From: Marivita sp041725935
Lineage (GTDB): Bacteria > Pseudomonadota > Alphaproteobacteria > Rhodobacterales > Rhodobacteraceae
Direction of reading: 5' to 3'
DNA: 64,000 bases
Assembly: GCA_041725935.1 (NCBI GenBank)
Contig: JBGRQD010000003.1
Location: forward strand, 186,001-250,000
Shown: positions 25,898-33,983 of the stretch, one piece after another
How positions within the stretch are numbered: position 1 is the first letter of the stretch
Layout of the letters: each line of letters begins with the position of its first letter
Program-made: the position numbers and the translations under genes
The notes under the pieces: generated by a model
What the model was told of the DNA's origin: nothing
Seen by the model: the letters and a program-made list of their open reading frames with translations, nothing else
Database searches by the model: none

Positions 25898-27115
25898 TCA
25901 AAAAACGGTGAATAGTTGATTGAAATGTGCCTGCCAAGTCAGGGTCTCTAAAGACATCATCCTGTTCTGTTCACCGCGTCGATCCCGACGTCTGTGCGCC
26001 AGTTGTTCGATTTCCTTGCGCCAAGCGTAGCGGTCTGATTCGGCTGCGTAAATAGGGATGCGCCCCAACACTTCGTCGAATACCGGCAAAGGGTTGCAAA
26101 TCAGCGGCACATCCAGCCGCGTGGCCTCGACCGCCGGGTATCCGAAGCCTTCTGCACGGCTTGGAAACAGCAATCCGTTGCTGTGCTCAAGCAAGCCCCA
26201 CATTGCGTGATCGTCCAACGACGCAAGCTCATGCACATGCGCCAGGCGCTGGTCCAGCCGCGAGAACACGTCCTCGTTCATCCAGCCCCTGCGCCCACAA
26301 AGGACCAGATGCGGTTCGTCGTCGCCGGTGAAATCCTCCCAGAGATCCAGAAGGAAACCGATATTCTTGCGCGGCTCGATTGTGCCGATCGCGACGAAAT
26401 AGGGCTTGCCGGTCCAAGGCCCCTCGGGCGGGGCGCCCACGCGGATATCTGGCAGTCCCGGCAAGAGAACGTGAATCCTTTCGGGATCGAGGTGTTGCGC
26501 ATGTTTCAGGACGTGCGATCTGGTGTCCTGCGAATTGCACAAGACAAGATCGGCATGGCGATCCACCTTGGCAAAGAACGCCTTGAACGCCTGCCGCGCT
26601 TTTGGCGTCTGGAATTCGGGCCAGTCCAGCGGGATCGTATCGTGCAGATAGACCCCGATCCGCAAACCGTCACAGGCCCGCACTGCATGCACCACGCGGT
26701 CGTTGAAATTGCTCTGCCCGACATTCAGGTACACCGTCCCCGGTTGCAGATGCCGCCTCAGCATTCGGGTCAGCCGCGACGGGAGTGCGCGATCCAGCGC
26801 GATCTTGCGCAGCCCGCTTTCGGTTCTGGCGCGTGCGGCATCCTTGGTCCGCGATACCAAGGACATCAGGTCCGACTGCGTCCAGACAGGTTCATCGCAA
26901 TGGGTCAAAAGCTGCGCACAGCCGGGTTTGTCCAGCAGCAGGAACCCCAGCCTGGTGCGCACCAGCCCAAACAGCGGCGCGGGATCGTCGATCAGGTGGT
27001 CGATATAGGCGCGTTCGATCCGGTCGATACCGGTCGGACGCATCCCCGCGCGCCGAACCGTGCGGGTGACATCCAGAAGGTGCGCCCTGGCGGGGCTAGG
27101 TGAACAGGTCTGCAA
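25898..27115 (-). CDS. Glycosyltransferase family 1/4 protein
   Basis: A 405-residue GT-B fold glycosyltransferase. The C-terminal domain is clear: FVAIGTIEPRKNIGFLLDLW, LVLCGRRGW, LLEHSNGLLFPSRAEGFGYP (the E-x7-E type donor-binding region) and AVEATRLDVP. The N-terminal half is less conserved. The start is uncertain: a TTG at 27115 opens the frame without a strong ribosome-binding site. It lies 44 bp before the next glycosyltransferase and 52 bp after galU on the same strand. Confidence 0.85.
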   Translation of the reverse strand: MQTCSPSPARAHLLDVTRTVRRAGMRPTGIDRIERAYIDHLIDDPAPLFGLVRTRLGFLLLDKPGCAQLLTHCDEPVWTQSDLMSLVSRTKDAARARTESGLRKIALDRALPSRLTRMLRRHLQPGTVYLNVGQSNFNDRVVHAVRACDGLRIGVYLHDTIPLDWPEFQTPKARQAFKAFFAKVDRHADLVLCNSQDTRSHVLKHAQHLDPERIHVLLPGLPDIRVGAPPEGPWTGKPYFVAIGTIEPRKNIGFLLDLWEDFTGDDEPHLVLCGRRGWMNEDVFSRLDQRLAHVHELASLDDHAMWGLLEHSNGLLFPSRAEGFGYPAVEATRLDVPLICNPLPVFDEVLGRIPIYAAESDRYAWRKEIEQLAHRRRDRRGEQNRMMSLETLTWQAHFNQLFTVF

Positions 27116-27167
27116 GGCGCTGTCGCCACAAGCCGTGTTGCCCCGACCTGTCGTTGGTCATTATGGA

Positions 27168-28058
27168 TTACTCGGCTGCGTTTTCGATCTGCATGACGGA
27201 GTCCAGGAACTTGCGCAGATCGTCCTTGAGATCGTCGCGCGCCAACCCAAAAGCAACCGTCGCCTGCAGGAACCCGGCCTTTGATCCGCAATCAAACCGT
27301 TGACCGCGGAACCGGTAGCCATAAACGCCCGTGCCCTCGATTTCCTGTGCAATCGCGTCAGTCAACTGGATCTCGCCACCGGCACCCGTTTTCACCTTGT
27401 TGAGGTTCTTGAGAACCTGCGGATGAAGGATATAGCGCCCGATCACGGCAAGGTTCGACGGTGCATCTTCCACCGCGGGTTTCTCGACCATGCCCTTGAC
27501 CGACACCATCGACCCCATGTCCTCTTTCACGTCGAGGATACCGTAGCTCGAAGCCTTGTCGCGCGGCACTTCCATCGCTGCAACCATGTTGCCGCCGGTT
27601 TCCTCATAGGCTTCGATCATCTGCTGAAGGCAGGGCTTTTCACCCGAGATCACGTCGTCGGGCAGCATCACCGCGAAAGGCTCGTCCCCGATCAGACGCC
27701 GCGCGCACCAGACCGCATGGCCCAGACCCAACGCCTTGTGTTGCCGCATATAGGCGATCGCTCCGCTTTCCATGTTGGTGGATTTCAGGTCTTCCAGAGC
27801 CTCAAGCTTGCCCTTCTTGCGCAGTTCACGCTCAAGAATGGGAGACTCGTCAAAATAATCCTCAAGCGCGCTTTTCCCGCGCGAGGTGATGAAGATGAAT
27901 TCCTTGATGCCCGCAGCGCGCGCCTCGTCGATGGCGTATTGGACCAACGGGCGGTCAACCAGGGTCATGATCTCCTTGGGAACCGATTTCGTGGCCGGCA
28001 GAAAGCGCGTTCCAAGCCCAGCTACCGGGAAAACTGCTTTGGTCACTTTTCTACGCAT
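27168..28058 (-). CDS. galU: UTP-glucose-1-phosphate uridylyltransferase
   Basis: A 296-residue GalU that makes UDP-glucose, the donor for many surface polysaccharides. The nucleotide-binding GLGTRFLPATKSVPKEI is at about 15-31; other family blocks include DRPLVQYAIDEA, LPDDVISG, MVEKPAVEDAPSNLAVIGRY and the C-terminal FDCGSKAGFLQA. The ATG has GGAG six bases upstream. Its place at the head of the glycosyltransferase run supports a polysaccharide role. Confidence 0.96.
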   Translation of the reverse strand: MRRKVTKAVFPVAGLGTRFLPATKSVPKEIMTLVDRPLVQYAIDEARAAGIKEFIFITSRGKSALEDYFDESPILERELRKKGKLEALEDLKSTNMESGAIAYMRQHKALGLGHAVWCARRLIGDEPFAVMLPDDVISGEKPCLQQMIEAYEETGGNMVAAMEVPRDKASSYGILDVKEDMGSMVSVKGMVEKPAVEDAPSNLAVIGRYILHPQVLKNLNKVKTGAGGEIQLTDAIAQEIEGTGVYGYRFRGQRFDCGSKAGFLQATVAFGLARDDLKDDLRKFLDSVMQIENAAE

Positions 28059-28170
28059 CGGCTGCTCCTCTTTGTCGCGTCTTACTGCGCGGCGATGATT
28101 ACGTCACAAACTCGTACTTAAGTGTACGGCTTCTCGAGCCAAATAATAAGGAGTTTTGTCGAATTTATGT
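28059..28170 (-). promoter_or_regulatory. Upstream region of galU
   Basis: The 112-bp gap separates galU from the upstream glycosyltransferase gene. It is AT-richer than the genes and contains TTATTATTT and an ACTTAAGT palindrome (about 28114-28125). It probably carries the galU promoter, but no unambiguous -35/-10 pair could be assigned. Confidence 0.4.
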
Positions 28171-29409
28171 CTAATGCCCGGTCAGGCAGGGATTTTCTGA
28201 CCGGATTCCCTGCAGCCGGGACAGCGTTTTCTGCACCCTCTCGGTGGGGCTGCTCAGCCGGAACACTGGCTCTTCCCGTGCCTCTCGACCGAAGATCCCA
28301 CCTCGATGGAGCCAGTAACCGTCCGTCGTATAAGTCACCTGATGATAGCGGGCGTTTCGCCGGTATTCGAACACGGTCACCCGGTGTCCCTGAGCGGCGA
28401 GCGCTTTGGCTTCTGTCCTGATGCCCTTGGGGTCTGACGATGATGCATCAAGATAATAATCACGAGAAACCGGGGGCTTTATCTCAATATCTGCCGCCTC
28501 TTGCACCAATGCTGATGAAGCTGCGACCGGCAACCGCTCACACCCTGCAGCATATCCTGAAGCCAACTCTCGGATCAGGGACCAAGCCCTGTCCGGCGTC
28601 AGAGTCCCACGGTGCATGTGCTGCAGGATCCACCTGCGCCGCTCGGCCAGAAACGTCGTGCGCGCCGTGTCTTGGTCAGCCGCCGCGCAATGTTTGCCAT
28701 GGAACACCGCGGCAGAGGCTGCAATCTCGAACACGTGGCGCGGCGTGCGCTCTGCGTCGCGGTATCGGCTCGGGCCGCTGGCATGGTGAACGACGGCCTT
28801 GGGCACGAACATCGTCTTCCCGCCCGCCTGTGCAACACGGCAGGTCAGATCCGTTTCATCCAGGTAAAAGGCGAACCGTTCGTCAAATCCCGACTGCTCC
28901 AGAACCACGGACCGCCGCAGCGCCATGTTCGTTCCATGCAGCCGTGGGACCTGATCCCTGAGCGGTGGCACGACAACCGGCTGCGTCGTGGAAGTCTCTA
29001 CCACATAAATCTGCCCGGTGGCATCGACCCGCGCAGCTCCGTGTTGAACCGAAATCCCGTTCCGGCCAAGTGTCGTGCCGCCCGCCTGTTCAACCTCCGG
29101 ATCATCAAAAGCCGTTGCAAGCTGCGCCAGCCACAAAGGCTCCGGCACCGCGTCGTCGTCGAGAAACGCCACCACCTCGCCTTGGGCCGCCGCCGCACCC
29201 ATGTTGCGGGCGGCAGAGATATTGGCGCGATCACACGCGATCACCCGTGCCCATCCAGCCTGCCGCGCAACCTTTTCCCCGGCAGGGCAGGCCACCACAA
29301 TCGTCTCGAACCGTGGGTAATCAAGCTGCGCCACCGCCCGCAGGCACCGCATCAACCAATCCGGTCGCTCGCGGCTGACGATGATGACACTGATCCCGAG
29401 CGCCGTCAT
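28171..29409 (-). CDS. Glycosyltransferase family 2 protein
   Basis: A 412-residue GT-A glycosyltransferase. The N-terminal ISVIIVSRERPDWLMRCLRA, the AARNMGAAAAQGEVVAFLDDDA block with its DDD metal site, and the later FDERFAFYLDETDLTCRVAQ (the ED-x-D acceptor-side motif) are typical of rhamnosyl- or galactosyl-type transferases. The C-terminal ~130 residues are unassigned and end in a tract resembling a second small domain (VTVFEYRRNARYHQVTYT). It starts eight bases after the cysQ stop, so both are in one transcript. Confidence 0.88.
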   Translation of the reverse strand: MTALGISVIIVSRERPDWLMRCLRAVAQLDYPRFETIVVACPAGEKVARQAGWARVIACDRANISAARNMGAAAAQGEVVAFLDDDAVPEPLWLAQLATAFDDPEVEQAGGTTLGRNGISVQHGAARVDATGQIYVVETSTTQPVVVPPLRDQVPRLHGTNMALRRSVVLEQSGFDERFAFYLDETDLTCRVAQAGGKTMFVPKAVVHHASGPSRYRDAERTPRHVFEIAASAAVFHGKHCAAADQDTARTTFLAERRRWILQHMHRGTLTPDRAWSLIRELASGYAAGCERLPVAASSALVQEAADIEIKPPVSRDYYLDASSSDPKGIRTEAKALAAQGHRVTVFEYRRNARYHQVTYTTDGYWLHRGGIFGREAREEPVFRLSSPTERVQKTLSRLQGIRSENPCLTGH

Positions 29410-29417
29410 GACGCGGA

Positions 29418-30215
29418 TCAGACAGGAGTCAGGTCAATGCCCGGTGCCGTTGCAACGAAGAACGGGTTTGCAAATCCCGGTTTGCCATAGGTCAGCGTCT
29501 GCAGATCATCCAGCCGCAACACCTGCCCCCCGGCACCGTTCAGAACGGCATGCCCGGCGGCCGTATCCCACTCCATCGTGCGGCCCAGACGGGGATAGAA
29601 ATCCGCCTCTCCGGTGGCGACAAGGCAGAACTTGAGCGACGAACCCGCGCTCCTGCTGTCCTTGACGGGATAGCGGTTGATGTAATCATCCGTCGCCTGA
29701 TCGCGGTGCGACTTCGAGGCGACAACCATCAGCGCGGCAGTGTCCGGCTCTGACACGCTCAGCGCCGTGGTGGGACCGGGCGTGTCCTTGTCGAAATCCC
29801 CGGTTTCCTCAACGCTCTGCCCAGAGGCGTCCGTATAGAACAGCCGGTTCTTCGCAGGTGCATAGACCACCCCGCGCGTCGGCACACCGTTCTCGACCAG
29901 CGCGATGTTGACGGTAAAATCGCCGCGCCGGTGGATGAACTCCTTGGTGCCGTCAAGCGGATCGACAATCAGGAAATCGCGGGCCTCAAGCGCATGGGTG
30001 TCGGCCTGCTCTTCGGTGATCAGCGTGACGTCCGGAAACGCCGCGCGCAGCCCTGCCGAGATCAGCGCATCCGCAGCCTCATCCGCAGCCGTGACAGGGC
30101 TTTCGTCGCTTTTCGAGCGCACCTCGAAATCATCCGCACCATAGATCTCCATGATCCTGTCGCCAGCCTCAAGCGCAAGCCGGCGCATCGTTGTTGTCAA
30201 TTGATCATGGTCCAT
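29418..30215 (-). CDS. cysQ: 3'(2'),5'-bisphosphate nucleotidase CysQ
   Basis: A 265-residue Mg-dependent phosphatase of the IMPase superfamily that converts PAP, the by-product of PAPS-dependent sulfotransfer, to AMP. Metal ligands are visible as EE at 68-69, DPLDGT at 85-90 and the C-terminal WDTAAGHAVL. Placement beside glycosyltransferases and near a sulfotransferase-fold gene fits PAP recycling during glycan sulfation. A second superfamily member is at 57897. Confidence 0.93.
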   Translation of the reverse strand: MDHDQLTTTMRRLALEAGDRIMEIYGADDFEVRSKSDESPVTAADEAADALISAGLRAAFPDVTLITEEQADTHALEARDFLIVDPLDGTKEFIHRRGDFTVNIALVENGVPTRGVVYAPAKNRLFYTDASGQSVEETGDFDKDTPGPTTALSVSEPDTAALMVVASKSHRDQATDDYINRYPVKDSRSAGSSLKFCLVATGEADFYPRLGRTMEWDTAAGHAVLNGAGGQVLRLDDLQTLTYGKPGFANPFFVATAPGIDLTPV

Positions 30216-30341
30216 CCGCGTCCGTCTCCAGTCCGATTGATTTAAATCCGCGCCTCTCTTATTGTTGGCTTAACAAATGTCCGCAACAACAGTCAGGTCA
30301 ATTGACGGAAAAACGCGGGCTGTGGCAGAGGCAGACAACAG

Positions 30342-31172
30342 ATGTTCCAGAAAACGGTACCGACGAACCGGGCGTCCTCGGCCGTCAATATCCTCGAACT
30401 GATCTACCACAACACGGTCCGCGAGATCCGCAAGTCCCATGGCAACGCCTTCATGTCGATTGCGGTCAGCGTGTTTCAATCGCTTCTGTTCGTGCTGTTC
30501 TTCTATGTCATGTTCTCGATCATGGGCCTAAAGGGGCTGGCCCTGCGCGGCGATTTCGTGATCTTTCTACTCACCGGCATCTTCATGTTCATGACCCACA
30601 ACAAGGCGGTGGGCGCGGTGCTTGGCAGCGAAGGCCCCTCCAGCGCGATGATGCAGCACGCGCCGATGAACACCTTTATCTCGATCGCAGCGAGCATGCT
30701 GTCGGTCCTGTATATCCAGATTCTGTCGGTGTTCTTCATCCTCTTCATCTATGACGTGGCGCTTAACCCTTACGTTCTGAGAGAGATTGTCGATCCTGCG
30801 CCCGTGATGGGCATGCTGTTGCTGTCCTGGGTCTCCGGCGGTGCGGTGGGGATGGTTTTTCTGGCTCTGAAGCCCTGGCTGCCGGGGCTGACCAACACGC
30901 TCTCGACGATCTACAAACGAGCCAACATGATCGCGTCGGGAAAGATGTTCGTGGCAAATTCGCTGCCGTCCTTCATGGTCTCCATTTTCGACTGGAACCC
31001 GCTCTTTCACACCATCGATCAGGCGCGCGGCTTTGCGTTCATCAATTACGTGCCGCGCAATTCCAACTGGGAATACGTGGTCTATCTTACGCTGACACTT
31101 CTGATGATCGGCCTGATGGGCGAATTCTACACCCGCAAGCACGCGTCGGTGTCGTGGTCGGCACGGCGCTGA
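30342..31172 (+). CDS. ABC-2 polysaccharide export permease (KpsM/Wzm type), solitary
   Basis: A 276-residue membrane protein with about six hydrophobic segments (near 38-58, 70-90, 108-140 as a pair, 153-175 and 240-262). The pattern and the 'LPGLTNTL...FVANSLP' region resemble capsule or polyol-phosphate export permeases. The usual ATPase partner gene (kpsT-like) does not follow: the next gene is alkB on the other strand, abutting stop to stop (TGATCA). It is divergent from cysQ across 126 bp. Confidence 0.85.
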   Translation: MFQKTVPTNRASSAVNILELIYHNTVREIRKSHGNAFMSIAVSVFQSLLFVLFFYVMFSIMGLKGLALRGDFVIFLLTGIFMFMTHNKAVGAVLGSEGPSSAMMQHAPMNTFISIAASMLSVLYIQILSVFFILFIYDVALNPYVLREIVDPAPVMGMLLLSWVSGGAVGMVFLALKPWLPGLTNTLSTIYKRANMIASGKMFVANSLPSFMVSIFDWNPLFHTIDQARGFAFINYVPRNSNWEYVVYLTLTLLMIGLMGEFYTRKHASVSWSARR

Positions 31173-31775
31173 TCAGGTCACGACACGCAGCGTAAGATTG
31201 ATCCGCCCGCCTTTGGGCAAGAGTGTCGAACTGTCGGCGCGCACCCGGTCGATGCCGTGGTAGGCGGTCCGCGCCGCGTCCTTCATCACGACCACATCGC
31301 CCGACCGCAGCCAGACAGACTCGGTCTTGCCGCCGCGCGTCTGATTTCCCATGCGGAACAGTGCGTCATCGCCCAATGACACCGACACCACCGGCTGCGA
31401 CAGGTCGGCCTCGTCCCGATCCTGATGCATCCCCATCTTTGCCGTAGCGTCGTACCAGTTGATCAGGCAGCATTCAGGTGCGCGGGCCTCTGGTACGAGG
31501 CTCTGCCACATCGCCAGAAGCGTGTCGGGAATCGGCGGCCACGGAACCCCAGATGGATGCACCGGTTCATAGCGATAGCCCTTCCGGTCGCTGATCCAGC
31601 CATAGGTGCCCGCCGCGCTCATCCGAACCGACATTGGCGTGCCCCGCGGCGTGACCGGCTGCACCAGAGGCGCCTGCGCAAGAATGCCTCGCAGCTCCGC
31701 CACAAGCAGGGCCTGCGCATCGGGTGCCAAAAAACCGGAGTGAATCTCGAAATCTCGAACGCGTAGGAAGATCAT
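31173..31775 (-). CDS. alkB: Alpha-ketoglutarate-dependent dioxygenase AlkB
   Basis: A 200-residue Fe(II)/2-oxoglutarate dioxygenase that removes 1-methyladenine and 3-methylcytosine lesions oxidatively. Iron ligands are His117 and Asp119 (HQDRDE) and His173 (AYHGIDRV); Arg191 and Arg197 (RINLTLR) bind 2-oxoglutarate. NWY at 106-108 is also conserved. The frame is open far upstream but would overlap dnaK; the ATG at 31775 with nearby GGGA gives the family N-terminus. Confidence 0.94.
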   Translation of the reverse strand: MIFLRVRDFEIHSGFLAPDAQALLVAELRGILAQAPLVQPVTPRGTPMSVRMSAAGTYGWISDRKGYRYEPVHPSGVPWPPIPDTLLAMWQSLVPEARAPECCLINWYDATAKMGMHQDRDEADLSQPVVSVSLGDDALFRMGNQTRGGKTESVWLRSGDVVVMKDAARTAYHGIDRVRADSSTLLPKGGRINLTLRVVT

Positions 31776-31844
31776 TTCCCGAGAATAATGCGCCCAGCCG
31801 CGAAACACATACCGAATTTTCAGAAATTCCCGGTAGCTGAGGCG

Positions 31845-31877
31845 CTTGCAGGCCTCTTGATGCCTCCTTATATACCG
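31845..31877 (+). promoter_or_regulatory. Heat-shock (RpoH) promoter of dnaK
   Basis: CTTG at 31845-31848 and CTTATATACCG at 31867-31877 are separated by 18 bases. This matches the alphaproteobacterial sigma-32 consensus CTTG-N17/18-CYTATNTNNG. It sits about 105 bases before the dnaK ATG and points to heat-shock control of dnaKJ. Confidence 0.85.
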
Positions 31878-31983
31878 ACCGGACCCGCTGGACGTTAAGG
31901 ACAGCGGAATGAAATGCGGGGCGGGATGCCGGAATGGGTCATCGTCTCGTGACATCGCCTTAAGATATGAAGGGATCGAAAAC

Positions 31984-33906
31984 ATGGCCAAAGTGATTGG
32001 TATTGACCTCGGTACAACCAACAGCTGCGTCGCGATCATGGACGGTTCGCAACCGCGCGTGATCGAAAACTCCGAAGGGGCTCGCACCACCCCGTCCATC
32101 GTCGCATTCACCGATGATGAGCGTCTGGTCGGACAGCCGGCAAAGCGCCAGGCGGTCACCAACCCCGAAAACACCGTCTTCGGCGTCAAGCGCTTGATCG
32201 GCCGTCGCAACGATGACTCTGATCTTGCCAAGGACCGCAAGAACATGCCGTTCGAAGTGATCGACGGCGGCAATGGCGACGCATGGGTGCGCGCCAAGGG
32301 CGACAAGTACAGCCCCTCCCAGATTTCCGCCTTCATCCTGCAAAAGATGAAGGAAACCGCGGAGAGCTATCTTGGCGAAGAAGTGACGCAGGCGGTCATC
32401 ACCGTTCCCGCGTACTTCAACGACGCGCAGCGTCAGGCAACCAAGGACGCGGGCAAGATCGCTGGTCTCGAAGTTCTGCGGATCATCAACGAACCGACGG
32501 CTGCCGCACTGGCTTACGGTCTCGACAAGAAAGAATCCCGCACCATCGCGGTCTATGACCTTGGCGGCGGCACGTTCGACGTGACCATCCTCGAAATCGA
32601 CGATGGCCTGTTCGAGGTCAAATCCACCAACGGCGACACGTTTCTCGGTGGTGAAGATTTCGACATGCGGATCGTCAACTACCTTGCCGACGAGTTCAAG
32701 AAAGAGAACGGCGTCGATCTGACCAAGGATAAGATGGCGCTTCAGCGCCTCAAGGAAGCTGCGGAAAAGGCCAAGATCGAGCTGTCGTCGTCCAGCCAGA
32801 CAGAGATCAATCAGCCGTTCATCTCGATGGACAGCAAGACAGGCCAGCCGTTGCACATGGTGATGAAGCTGACCCGCGCCAAGCTGGAAAGCCTCGTGGG
32901 CGACCTGATCAAGGCGTCGATGAAGCCTTGTGCTGCCGCTTTGAAAGATGCCGGTCTCTCGACCTCCGACATCGACGAAGTCGTTCTCGTCGGCGGTATG
33001 ACCCGCATGCCGCGCGTTGTGGAAGAAGTGACGAAGTTCTTCGGCAAGGAACCGCACAAGGGTGTGAACCCGGACGAAGTCGTGGCCCTTGGCGCGGCCA
33101 TTCAGGCCGGCGTTCTGCAAGGTGACGTCAAGGATGTTGTCCTGCTCGACGTGACCCCGCTGTCGCTGGGCATCGAAACGCTGGGTGGCGTGTTCACCCG
33201 TCTGATCGACCGCAACACCACGATCCCGACCAAGAAGTCGCAGATCTTCTCGACCGCCGAGGACAATCAGAATGCGGTGACAATCCGCGTGTTCCAAGGT
33301 GAACGCGAGATGGCGGCCGACAACAAGATGCTCGGCCAGTTCAACCTCGAAGACATCCCGCCTGCACCGCGCGGCATGCCGCAGATCGAGGTGACGTTCG
33401 ACATTGACGCTAACGGCATCGTGTCCGTGTCTGCCAAGGACAAGGGCACTGGCAAGACGCAGAACATCACCATTCAGGCGTCCGGCGGTCTGTCCGACGA
33501 GGACATCGAGAAGATGGTCCAGGACGCAGAGGCAAACGCCGAAGCGGACAAGGGACGCCGCGAAATGGTCGAGGCCCGCAATCAGGCCGAGAGCCTCATT
33601 CACTCGACCGAAAAGTCGGTGGAAGAACACGGCGACAAGGTCGATCCGACCACGGTCGAAGCGATCGAACTGGCCATTGCCGCGCTCAAGGATGATCTGG
33701 AAGACGAAAAGTCCTCCGCCGACAAGATCAAGTCCGGCATCCAGAACGTCACCGAAGCGGCGATGAAACTGGGCGAGGCGATCTACAAGGCGCAAGCCGA
33801 CGATGGCGATGCCGAACCTGCAGCGGCTGATCGTGGACGCGGTGATGACGATGACACCATCGTCGATGCCGATTTCGAAGATCTCGACGACAACAAGCGC
33901 GCCTGA
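31984..33906 (+). CDS. dnaK: Molecular chaperone DnaK (Hsp70)
   Basis: A 640-residue Hsp70. The ATPase domain begins MAKVIGIDLGTTNSCVAIMD and contains IAVYDLGGGTFDVTILE and VVLVGGMTRMPRV; the linker DVLLLDVTPLSLGIET variant (DVVLLDVTPLSLG) and the substrate-binding domain follow; the tail ends in an acidic DDDTIVDADFED, typical of alphaproteobacterial DnaK. The ATG at 31984 is used; the open upstream extension is leader. dnaJ lies 77 bp downstream. Confidence 0.98.
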   Translation: MAKVIGIDLGTTNSCVAIMDGSQPRVIENSEGARTTPSIVAFTDDERLVGQPAKRQAVTNPENTVFGVKRLIGRRNDDSDLAKDRKNMPFEVIDGGNGDAWVRAKGDKYSPSQISAFILQKMKETAESYLGEEVTQAVITVPAYFNDAQRQATKDAGKIAGLEVLRIINEPTAAALAYGLDKKESRTIAVYDLGGGTFDVTILEIDDGLFEVKSTNGDTFLGGEDFDMRIVNYLADEFKKENGVDLTKDKMALQRLKEAAEKAKIELSSSSQTEINQPFISMDSKTGQPLHMVMKLTRAKLESLVGDLIKASMKPCAAALKDAGLSTSDIDEVVLVGGMTRMPRVVEEVTKFFGKEPHKGVNPDEVVALGAAIQAGVLQGDVKDVVLLDVTPLSLGIETLGGVFTRLIDRNTTIPTKKSQIFSTAEDNQNAVTIRVFQGEREMAADNKMLGQFNLEDIPPAPRGMPQIEVTFDIDANGIVSVSAKDKGTGKTQNITIQASGGLSDEDIEKMVQDAEANAEADKGRREMVEARNQAESLIHSTEKSVEEHGDKVDPTTVEAIELAIAALKDDLEDEKSSADKIKSGIQNVTEAAMKLGEAIYKAQADDGDAEPAAADRGRGDDDDTIVDADFEDLDDNKRA

Positions 33907-33931
33907 CGCTTGTTGGGCGGAACCGAAATGG

Positions 33932-33956
33932 GGCCGGTCCGGATACCGGGCCGGCC
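33932..33956 (+). terminator. GC-rich hairpin between dnaK and dnaJ
   Basis: GGCCGGTCCGG and CCGGGCCGGCC form an 11-pair stem (one G-T wobble) around a three-base loop. No T-run follows, so it probably attenuates or protects the dnaK 3' end rather than fully terminating, which would give more dnaK than dnaJ. Confidence 0.6.
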
Positions 33957-33983
33957 TCTTGCGTTCCGTAGATGGAGGGCATG

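Noticed and set aside
31960..33795. Long open frame antisense to dnaK
   Set aside because: Shadow of dnaK; no ribosome-binding site or recognisable protein features.
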